Source: Frankiales bacterium (GTDB taxonomy: Bacteria > Actinomycetota > Actinomycetes > Mycobacteriales > SCTD01). From it: a DNA stretch of 5,345 bases. Positions 1 through 5,345 of this stretch are shown in pieces (positions within the stretch are counted from its first letter, which is position 1; each line of letters begins with the position of its first letter). The notes beneath the pieces were generated by a model, which saw nothing but the letters and a program-made list of their open reading frames with translations, made no database searches and had not been told where the DNA came from. The stretch is taken from NCBI GenBank assembly GCA_025465145.1, contig JAODNS010000302.1, positions 1 to 5,345 of the forward strand. Direction: 5' to 3'. Both the position numbers and the translations under genes were made by a program.

Positions 1-1256
1 TCGACCTCGTCGTCGTCAACCTCTACCCGTTCGTCGACACCGTCGCCTCGGGCGCCGAGCCCGACGAGTGCGTGGAGCAGATCGACATCGGCGGGCCGAC
101 GATGGTCCGCGCCGCTGCGAAGAACCACCCGTCCGTTGCGGTCGTCGTCTCGCCGTCGTCCTACCCGCAGGTGCTCGACGCCGTCGCCTCCGGGGGCTTC
201 ACGTTCGAGCAGCGGCGGCACCTCGCCGGCCTCGCCTTCCAGCACACCGCCACCTACGACGTCGCGGTCGCCTCGTGGTGGCTCAACGCCTACGACACGA
301 CCGACTCCGTCGACGGCTTCCCGGGCTGGCTCGGTGCGACGTGGGACCGCGCGGACGTGCTGCGGTACGGCGAGAACCCGCACCAGAAGGCGGCGCTGTA
401 CCGCTCGGGCTCCGAGGGGCTCGCGCAGGCCGTCCAGCTGCACGGGAAGCCCATGTCGTACAACAACTTCCTCGACACGGACGCGGCGCGCCGGGCTGCC
501 TTCGATCACGGGTTGCAGCCGACGGTCGCGATCATCAAGCACGCGAACCCGTGCGGCATCGCGGTCGGCGCGTCGGTCGAGGAGGCGCACGCGAAGGCGC
601 ACGCGTGCGACCCGGTGTCGGCGTTCGGCGGCGTCATCGCGACGAACGTGCCGGTGTCGCTGGCTATGGCCGAGCAGGTGGCTGAGGTGTTCACCGAGGT
701 CGTCGTGGCGCCGTCTTATGAGGACGGCGCGGTCGAGCTGCTGTCCAAGAAGCCGTCGATCCGGCTGCTCACCTGCCCGCCGCCGGCGTCGCAGGCTGGG
801 ATCGAGCTGCGGCCGATCAGCGGCGGCGTGCTGCTGCAGGCGCGGGATGCCGTGGACGCTCCGGGTGACGCGCCTGCTGCCTGGACCCTGGTGGCGGGGG
901 AGGCGCTGGCGGACCTGGCCGACCTCGAGTTCGCCTGGCGCGCGGTGCGGGCCGTGAAGTCGAACGCGATCCTGCTGGCGTCGGGCGGCGCGACCGTCGG
1001 CGTCGGCATGGGTCAGGTCAACCGGGTCGACTCCGCGCGGCTCGCAGTGGCGCGCGCGGGGGACCGTTCTGTGGGTGCGGTCGCCGCGTCGGACGCGTTC
1101 TTCCCGTTCGCGGACGGGCTCGAGGTGCTGCTCGAGGCGGGCGTGCGCGCGGTGGTCGAGCCGGGTGGTTCCGTACGGGACCAAGAGGTCATCGCGGCGG
1201 CGGCTGCGGCCGGCGTGACGCTCTACTTCACCGGTACGCGGCACTTCGCGCACTAG
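1..1256 (+). CDS. purH: Bifunctional AICAR transformylase / IMP cyclohydrolase PurH, 5' partial
   Basis: PurH carries out the last two steps of purine synthesis in the cytoplasm: it formylates AICAR with 10-formyl-tetrahydrofolate, then closes the ring to IMP. The reading frame is open from base 3 and the true start lies upstream. The 417 visible residues leave about 100 missing, given the usual length of about 520. The visible start reads DLVVVNLYPF, followed by IDIGGPTMVRAAAKNH, both typical of the MGS-like cyclohydrolase domain (about residues 1-120). The transformylase domain begins near RYGENPHQ (121-128). It holds MSYNNFLD, the Lys-His pair in KHANPCG (K179, H180) that is catalytic in this family, KSNAI, GMGQVNRVDS, DAFFPFADG and the C-terminal FTGTRHFAH. 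No key residue is missing. folD follows 16 bases downstream and supplies the formyl donor, so a shared purine/one-carbon operon is likely. The internal GTG at base 72 lies inside the conserved domain and is not the start. Confidence 0.97.
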   Translation, partial: DLVVVNLYPFVDTVASGAEPDECVEQIDIGGPTMVRAAAKNHPSVAVVVSPSSYPQVLDAVASGGFTFEQRRHLAGLAFQHTATYDVAVASWWLNAYDTTDSVDGFPGWLGATWDRADVLRYGENPHQKAALYRSGSEGLAQAVQLHGKPMSYNNFLDTDAARRAAFDHGLQPTVAIIKHANPCGIAVGASVEEAHAKAHACDPVSAFGGVIATNVPVSLAMAEQVAEVFTEVVVAPSYEDGAVELLSKKPSIRLLTCPPPASQAGIELRPISGGVLLQARDAVDAPGDAPAAWTLVAGEALADLADLEFAWRAVRAVKSNAILLASGGATVGVGMGQVNRVDSARLAVARAGDRSVGAVAASDAFFPFADGLEVLLEAGVRAVVEPGGSVRDQEVIAAAAAAGVTLYFTGTRHFAH

Positions 1257-1259
1257 TCC

Positions 1260-1265
1260 TAGGCT
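1260..1265 (+). promoter_or_regulatory. Candidate -10 box of a leaderless folD transcript
   Basis: TAGGCT matches the actinobacterial TAnnnT -10 pattern and ends 7 bases before the folD GTG, which would place the transcription start at or next to the start codon. The gap has no recognisable Shine-Dalgarno sequence beyond AGG. Nearly the same string, TAGGTTCGGCC, precedes the GTG at 3830. No -35 hexamer is visible. Read-through from purH with reinitiation is the alternative. Confidence 0.4.
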
Positions 1266-1272
1266 CGGCCGC

Positions 1273-2130
1273 GTGACCGCCCGCATGCTCCCCGGAGCGC
1301 CTGTAGCCGACGCCGTGTACGCCGACCTCGCGCCGCGGATCGCGGCCCTGGTGGCGCGCGGGCACCAGCCGGGGCTGGGCACGATCCTGGTCGGGGACGA
1401 CAGCGCGAGCGCCGGGTACATCCGGATGAAGCAGGAGAAGGCCCAGTCGTTGGGCTTCTCCTCGCCGCACATCGCGCTGCCCCCGGACTGCACGCAGGCC
1501 GACCTCGTGGGCGCGATCCGGTCGATGAACGACGACCCCGCAGTCGACGGGATGCTCGTCCAGCACCCGGTCCCGTCGCAGCTCGACTACGAGGCCGCGC
1601 TGCTCGAGATGGACCCGGACAAGGACGTGGACGGGCTGCACCCAGTCAACATGGGGCGGCTCGCGCTCGGCATGCCGGGGCCGGTGCCGTGCACGCCCGC
1701 CGGCATCGAGGCGCTGCTCGCGTTCCACGAGATCCCGATCGCTGGCAAGGAGGTCTGCGTCCTCGGCCGCGGCACCACGCTCGGCCGGCCGCTCGCCCTG
1801 CTGCTCACCCAGAAGCGGCCGACCGCGAACGCCGCCGTCACCGTGGTGCACACCGGCGTACCGGACTGGTCCACGTACACGCGCCGGGCGTCGGTCGTCG
1901 TCGCCGCAGCCGGCGTGCCCGGGATCCTGCAGCCCTCGCACATCACGCCGGGCGCGGTCGTGGTCGGCGGCGGCGTGCGGTACGAGGGCCGCAAGCTGCT
2001 GCCCGACGTGGACGAGGCGTGCAACGAGGTGGCGGGGGCGATCACGCCGCGGGTCGGCGGCGTGGGTCCCACCACGGTCGCCATGCTGTTGAGGAACTGC
2101 GTCGAGGCTGCCGAGCGCACCCACCCCTAG
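1273..2130 (+). CDS. folD: Bifunctional methylenetetrahydrofolate dehydrogenase / methenyltetrahydrofolate cyclohydrolase FolD
   Basis: FolD is a cytoplasmic enzyme that oxidises 5,10-methylene-THF to methenyl-THF with NADP and hydrolyses that to 10-formyl-THF, the cofactor used by PurH just upstream. The product is 285 residues, a normal length. Visible family features are GTILVGDD (36-43), the catalytic Tyr-Lys pair Y49 and K53, VQHPVP with Q97, DPDKDVDGLHP (114-123, D120), PCTP (139-142) and the dinucleotide-binding loop LGRGTTLGRP (164-173), where many bacteria have GRSxxVGxP. Two motifs are unusual. The usual DVG-hR segment reads VGGGVRY (231-237), and the usual PGGVGPMT reads VGGVGPTT (261-268). 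The GTG start is preferred because its distance to the first conserved block fits the family; the in-frame ATG at 1285 is the alternative. There is no good Shine-Dalgarno sequence, and a -10-like TAGGCT ends 7 bases before the start. Activity is inferred from homology only. Confidence 0.94.
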   Translation: MTARMLPGAPVADAVYADLAPRIAALVARGHQPGLGTILVGDDSASAGYIRMKQEKAQSLGFSSPHIALPPDCTQADLVGAIRSMNDDPAVDGMLVQHPVPSQLDYEAALLEMDPDKDVDGLHPVNMGRLALGMPGPVPCTPAGIEALLAFHEIPIAGKEVCVLGRGTTLGRPLALLLTQKRPTANAAVTVVHTGVPDWSTYTRRASVVVAAAGVPGILQPSHITPGAVVVGGGVRYEGRKLLPDVDEACNEVAGAITPRVGGVGPTTVAMLLRNCVEAAERTHP

Positions 2131-2172
2131 GCGGGGTTCGCAGCTCGCGTCTCCACTGTCCTGACCGCCGCC

Positions 2173-2199
2173 GCCGGTGATCCACGCGGCAATCGCCGC
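2173..2199. terminator. GC-rich hairpins between convergent genes, possible bidirectional terminator
   Basis: The 116-base spacer between the folD stop and the end of the convergent minus-strand gene holds two overlapping, mutually exclusive hairpins. GCCGGTG-ATC-CACgCGGC (2173-2190) has seven pairs and one bulged G. GCGGC-AATC-GCCGC (2186-2199) has five perfect pairs. Neither is followed by a T run on either strand, so this is not a classical intrinsic terminator. The placement between converging genes fits a termination role, but in such GC-rich DNA hairpins of this size also arise by chance. I see nothing else in the spacer. Confidence 0.27.
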
Positions 2200-2246
2200 A
2201 GTTGCGGGAGCCTGGGCGCGTGTAGATGCGTCAGCTGCCGCGTCGA

Positions 2247-3050
2247 TCACCGCAGGAGCGGGCCGCGCGGCACCAACCGGAGGCCGGCCGGTTCGCGCAG
2301 CGCCGCCGGCAGCCGCAGCCGGGCTCGCGCGGTGTCCAGCACGGCCATGACGGCCGCTGCCGGGTCGCTGCGCAGGCGGCGAGGCGTCAGGTGGCTGAGC
2401 ACCAGCCCGTACCCGCCGAACCGGTCGTGCCGGGACAGGGTCCGCTCGAAGTTGCTCTCGTCCTCGTGCCGCTCGCGGCTGTCCATCTCGCTGCCGCAGC
2501 CCAGTCCGGGGAACACCAGCACGGCTTCCGGTGGTGACGCGCAGCCGCGGTCCGCGTCCCGTAAGGCCCGCCGCAGCAAGCGGGTGCCGTTGCGGGGCTC
2601 CGTCGCGAGAATCTGCTGTTGCTCGGAGACGGTGGTCCACCGGTACGCGACCGCGCCCAGCACCACCCCCCGAACGTCCCGCAGGCTCCGGAGCTCCATC
2701 CCGCCGTCCAGCACAAGCCTTCCGGCGTCGGCATACGTCACCCCGCCGAGCCGCCAGGTGGCGAGGTCAGCCAGGGACGCGGTGCGCCGTACCCGTACCA
2801 GCGGCTGCGACTGCAGCTGCCGCTCGGCGCTGACGAGGACGGTGACACGTCGCGGCTCGGGTACCCAGCGGAGCTCGAGCGCGCGAGCGGCCACCAGTCC
2901 GCTGACGACGCCTTCCGCGCCGGCATAGGCCCGCCCGACGGCTGCGAGGGCCTCCGGCGCCGGCTGGTCGCTGTTCGGCAGGTAGAGGCCTGGGCCGACG
3001 CGCTGCCACGCCCCTGCTGCCACCCGGCAGTCGGCCGTGGCGCGGGACAT
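2247..3050 (-). CDS. AbiEi/DUF559-like hypothetical protein, probably internally deleted
   Basis: This 267-residue product has no established function. It resembles a large actinobacterial family in which an AbiEi-like (type IV antitoxin) N-terminal region precedes a Vsr/DUF559-like PD-(D/E)xK fold. Family-like parts in order are AAGAWQRVGPGLYLP (11-25, end of the winged helix), GVVSGLVAARALELRW (47-62), SLRDVRGVVLGAVA (122-135), RNGTRLLRRALRDADRGCAS (153-172), SPPEA (172-176), then SEMDSRERH (187-195), ERTLSRHDRF (202-211) and LVLSHLTPRRLRSDP (216-230). In relatives as I recall them, about 30 residues separate the SPPEA helix from the E-x-D-S-x-x-x-H strand. Here only about ten do, with the join near V179/F180 (2511-2516), so one acidic core position is probably lost. 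A stop codon 21 bases upstream of the ATG limits the start and leaves little room for the first helices of a helix-turn-helix. No ribosome-binding site is evident. It converges on folD. It may be a decaying or repurposed gene. Confidence 0.6.
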   Translation of the reverse strand: MSRATADCRVAAGAWQRVGPGLYLPNSDQPAPEALAAVGRAYAGAEGVVSGLVAARALELRWVPEPRRVTVLVSAERQLQSQPLVRVRRTASLADLATWRLGGVTYADAGRLVLDGGMELRSLRDVRGVVLGAVAYRWTTVSEQQQILATEPRNGTRLLRRALRDADRGCASPPEAVLVFPGLGCGSEMDSRERHEDESNFERTLSRHDRFGGYGLVLSHLTPRRLRSDPAAAVMAVLDTARARLRLPAALREPAGLRLVPRGPLLR

Positions 3051-3130
3051 CGGGAGCGCCGCGAGGAATCACCGAATGGGGGCCGGGGCGGGCGCGGGAA
3101 GCCCAGCCGGGTGCGCTGAGGGAAAGGCGG

Positions 3131-3745
3131 TCAGCCGGCGCGGCGGACGTCCGCGTCCTGGTCGGTCGGCAGCGGCCGCACCACGCCCGCGCTGATCACC
3201 TCGTTGGCCAGCCGGGCCCGCCGGTTGACCCCCTCGGCGATCCGGAACTTCTGGTACAGCCGGAGCAGGTGCTGCTTCACCGCAGCCTCGGTCACGACGA
3301 GCTCGTCCGCGATGTCCTTGGCCGTCGCCGGTGCGACGAACGCGTCCTGCTGCAGCGCCGGCCGGCACAGCGCCGTCAGCACCTCCAGCTCGCGCCGCGT
3401 CAGGTCAGGCGCGGAGATCCGGCGCAGCTCGACCGTGTCGTCCGAGTCGGGCTGCGCGGCGATGCCGCCGACCCGCGTGCGCGCGGTGCCGAACGACAGG
3501 ACGTCCCCGTCCGTCAGCACCCGCCGACCGACCGGCCGGCCGTTCACGCGGGTGCCGTTGATCGAGAGCCCGAGGTCGGAGACGTACACGTGCTGGCCGC
3601 GCCGGACGATCTCCGCGTGCAGCCGCGACACCGACGGGTCGTCGATCGCGATGTCGACCCCCTCGCCGCGGCCGACGGTGGTCACCTCGTCCCCGAGCAC
3701 GAAGACGTCGCCGGTCTCCTCCAGGCGGAGGTGGGGCGTGTCCAC
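3131..3745 (-). CDS. FHA domain protein with C-terminal LuxR-like helix-turn-helix, putative transcriptional regulator
   Basis: The 204-residue product joins a forkhead-associated domain, which binds phosphothreonine peptides, to a DNA-binding-like C-terminus. The FHA domain (about 6-95) keeps its core residues: G25-R26, S40-R41-L-H43, N63-G64-T and N68-G69, followed by LTDGDVLSFG (77-86). The C-terminal part (about 114-185) begins DLTRRELEVLTALCRP and continues AKDIADELVVTEAAVKQHL (142-160), the scanning helices of a LuxR/GerE-like helix-turn-helix, then LYQKFRI and RRARLANEVI. No membrane segment is present. The GTG start at 3745 is chosen because GAGGAG lies 6 bases upstream and the FHA domain begins just after it. 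An in-frame GTG at 3808 is possible but less likely, and the frame open further upstream only mirrors the opposite-strand gene. A role linking Ser/Thr kinase signalling to transcription is inferred; no kinase is in view. It is divergent from the ACT-DUF3017 pair. Confidence 0.87.
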   Translation of the reverse strand: MDTPHLRLEETGDVFVLGDEVTTVGRGEGVDIAIDDPSVSRLHAEIVRRGQHVYVSDLGLSINGTRVNGRPVGRRVLTDGDVLSFGTARTRVGGIAAQPDSDDTVELRRISAPDLTRRELEVLTALCRPALQQDAFVAPATAKDIADELVVTEAAVKQHLLRLYQKFRIAEGVNRRARLANEVISAGVVRPLPTDQDADVRRAG

Positions 3746-3751
3746 GACAGT

Positions 3752-3757
3752 CTCCTC
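3752..3757 (-). promoter_or_regulatory. Ribosome-binding site deciding the FHA gene start
   Basis: On the minus strand GAGGAG lies 6 bases before the GTG whose first base is 3745. It is the best Shine-Dalgarno match near a minus-strand start in this window. It favours a 204-residue product over the longer in-frame version starting at 3808. Confidence 0.65.
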
Positions 3758-3800
3758 AAGGTCAGCAACGGCTGTCCTCCTCAGGGTTCCCCCTGCCCTG
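3753..3800. promoter_or_regulatory. Candidate operator repeats in the divergent FHA / ACT intergenic region
   Basis: Two near-identical ten-base direct repeats lie 25 bases apart: TCCTCAAGGT (3753-3762) and TCCTCAGGGT (3778-3787). The second overlaps an inverted repeat, CAGGG-TTCC-CCCTG (3782-3795), followed directly by another CCCTG (3796-3800). This cluster sits where the -35 region of the rightward promoter would fall. One copy contains the FHA gene's ribosome-binding site, so part of the repetition may reflect translation signals rather than protein binding. Autoregulation by the FHA-HTH protein is inference. Confidence 0.3.
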
Positions 3801-3817
3801 TTCGTCACACCCCGCGC

Positions 3818-3823
3818 TAGGTT
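3818..3823 (+). promoter_or_regulatory. Candidate -10 box of a leaderless ACT-DUF3017 transcript
   Basis: TAGGTT fits TAnnnT and ends 6 bases before the GTG at 3830, the spacing expected if transcription starts at the start codon. No Shine-Dalgarno sequence stronger than AGG is present. The wider string TAGGTTCGGCC matches the one before folD at 10 of 11 positions. A clear -35 hexamer is not seen. Confidence 0.45.
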
Positions 3824-3829
3824 CGGCCC

Positions 3830-4234
3830 GTGTCGGCCGACCTGCGTCCCGAGCTCGACCCGACGCACCTCGCCGTCAGCCGCTGGCCCAAGGACTGGCG
3901 CCCGGAGCCGCTCCCAGAGGGGTTCTGCGCCGTCCTCGTCGACATCGACGAGGTCACGCTGGTCTGCAGCGAGGAGCAGCTGGCGCCGTACGAGCCCACA
4001 GAGGTCGAGGTGGGCTGGCGGCGGATCACCTTCGCCGGGCCGCTGCCGTGGGAGCAGGTCGGGTTCCTCGCCGACATCGCCGGCCGGCTGGCCAACGCGC
4101 AGATCCCGTTCACCAGCCTGTCCGGGTTCACCACGGACCACGTCCTCGTCCGCGCGGCGCAGGCAGATCTCGCGGTGAGCGTGCTGCGGGGAGAGGAGCC
4201 GCCGGAGCCGCGGCCGGGGACGACCAACCCGTGA
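3830..4234 (+). CDS. ACT domain protein of the CASTOR-like (ACT_7) type
   Basis: This is a small soluble 134-residue protein. Residues 30-51 (EGFCAVLVDIDEVTLVCSEE and following) and 63-120 (from WRRITFAGPLPWEQVGFLAD through LANAQIPFTSLSGFTTDHVL to the helix ending VLRG) match the ACT_7/CASTOR-like pattern. In that pattern a segment rich in P, E and G precedes a helix (A-I-A-x-x-L-A-x-A-x-I-P) and a strand with T-D-H-V-L-V. ACT domains usually bind small ligands, often amino acids, and have no catalytic role; the ligand here is unknown. The GTG start leaves about 25 residues before the fold, as is common. The gene is divergent from the FHA regulator and its stop overlaps the DUF3017 start (GTGA), so the two are probably translationally coupled. 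A ligand-sensing role for whatever the DUF3017 protein does is inference. Confidence 0.82.
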   Translation: MSADLRPELDPTHLAVSRWPKDWRPEPLPEGFCAVLVDIDEVTLVCSEEQLAPYEPTEVEVGWRRITFAGPLPWEQVGFLADIAGRLANAQIPFTSLSGFTTDHVLVRAAQADLAVSVLRGEEPPEPRPGTTNP

Positions 4235-4488
4235 GGGAGTGGCCGATCGTGGCGGTCGGCGCTGTCGTCGCGGTCGGGCTGGTGGGCGTCGCGCTGGACC
4301 ACTGGCGGTACGGCTCGCTCGTCATCGGGATCGGCCTGCTGCTCGCCGGCGGGCTCCGGCTGACGCTGCGCGAGCGTCAGGCCGGCCTGCTCGTCGTGCG
4401 CAGCAGGTCCTTCGACGCCACCGCGCTGCTCGCCCTCGGCTTCGCGCTGGTGGCCCTCGCGAACACCATCCCGGCGGCCCGCCTCTGA
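4231..4488 (+). CDS. DUF3017 family small membrane protein
   Basis: This 85-residue protein of unknown function has three predicted membrane segments: about 5-22 (PIVAVGAVVAVGLVGVAL), 28-46 (from GSLVIGIGLLLAGG) and 61-80 (from FDATALLALGFALVALA). Between the second and third is the basic loop LRERQAGLLVVRSRSFD, which with DHWRYGS (23-29) is characteristic of DUF3017 proteins. As I recall, DUF3017 genes commonly lie between folD and mdh in actinobacteria such as Streptomyces, which agrees with mdh following here. The start is the GTG overlapping the preceding stop by two bases. An open frame continues upstream to about 4048, but that part only shadows the ACT gene. There is no strong ribosome-binding site, so translation probably depends on coupling. 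Confidence 0.85.
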   Translation: MREWPIVAVGAVVAVGLVGVALDHWRYGSLVIGIGLLLAGGLRLTLRERQAGLLVVRSRSFDATALLALGFALVALANTIPAARL

Positions 4489-4499
4489 CGCTGCTCTCG

Positions 4500-4526
4500 T
4501 ACGCTCGCCTCGGACATCCTCGAGGA
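4500..4526 (+). promoter_or_regulatory. Weak promoter-like site and palindrome upstream of mdh
   Basis: The 55-base gap before mdh contains TACGCT (4500-4505), which fits the TAnnnT -10 pattern, and a perfect ten-base palindrome TCCTCGAGGA (4517-4526) that would lie in the 5' leader. GGAG (4530-4533), ten bases before the ATG, is the likely ribosome-binding site. No -35 hexamer is seen. mdh may instead be read from the upstream ACT-DUF3017 transcript. Confidence 0.3.
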
Positions 4527-4543
4527 AGCGGAGCAGTCGCGAC

Positions 4544-5345
<802 letters not shown>

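Noticed and set aside
68..957. Two arginine-rich plus-strand frames of 205 and 273 codons within purH
   Set aside because: Both are out-of-frame readings of purH; the purH frame contains every expected motif.
1228..2640. A 470-codon open frame on the minus strand
   Set aside because: It runs antisense through all of folD and into another gene in a different frame, is rich in R, A, G and P without family motifs, and is a typical GC-rich mirror of folD.
2247..3050. A type IV toxin-antitoxin system
   Set aside because: Only an AbiEi-like single protein is seen; there is no adjacent AbiEii-type nucleotidyltransferase, and the protein seems shortened.
2619..3119. A 166-codon plus-strand frame opposite the AbiEi-like gene
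   Set aside because: It mirrors the minus-strand gene, which carries family-like motifs, and has no start context or recognisable domain.
3051..3130. A possible terminator or promoter in the 80-base gap between the two minus-strand genes
   Set aside because: Only short GGG/CCC pairings and no TAnnnT box were found; nothing rises above what the base composition predicts.
3746..4141. N-terminal extension of the FHA protein by 132 residues
   Set aside because: The extension overlaps the ACT gene in antisense and has no domain, while the GTG at 3745 has a good ribosome-binding site and begins right at the FHA domain.

Overview
The window is very GC-rich, with GTG starts, codons ending mostly in G or C, and genes packed closely together. 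PurH, FolD, DUF3017 and malate dehydrogenase occur together in one stretch. This points to a chromosomal segment of an actinobacterium (Actinomycetota). I cannot name the genus from this sequence.

Left part (1-2130, + strand): the 3' three quarters or so of purH (last two steps of IMP synthesis) is followed after 16 bases by folD. The pair fits functionally, because FolD makes the 10-formyl-tetrahydrofolate that PurH consumes. Middle part (2131-3829): a short convergent spacer is followed by two minus-strand genes. The first codes for an AbiEi/DUF559-like hypothetical protein that appears to have lost an internal block and perhaps its extreme N-terminus. The second codes for a 204-residue regulator with an N-terminal FHA phosphopeptide-binding domain and a C-terminal LuxR-like helix-turn-helix. 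Right part (3830-5345, + strand): divergent from the FHA gene are a small ACT-domain (CASTOR-like) protein and a DUF3017 three-helix membrane protein, with start and stop overlapping as GTGA. After 55 bases comes mdh (malate dehydrogenase), which is cut by the window end.

Most of the window is ordinary housekeeping sequence. The parts worth a second look are: the 84-base divergent region between the FHA-HTH regulator and the ACT-DUF3017 pair, which holds repeats next to a likely promoter; near-identical TAGGnTCGGCC elements directly before two GTG starts, which look like -10 boxes of leaderless transcripts; the internally shortened AbiEi-like protein; and two unusual FolD motifs. I saw no tRNA, rRNA, CRISPR array, insertion sequence, phage gene or clear new defence system.
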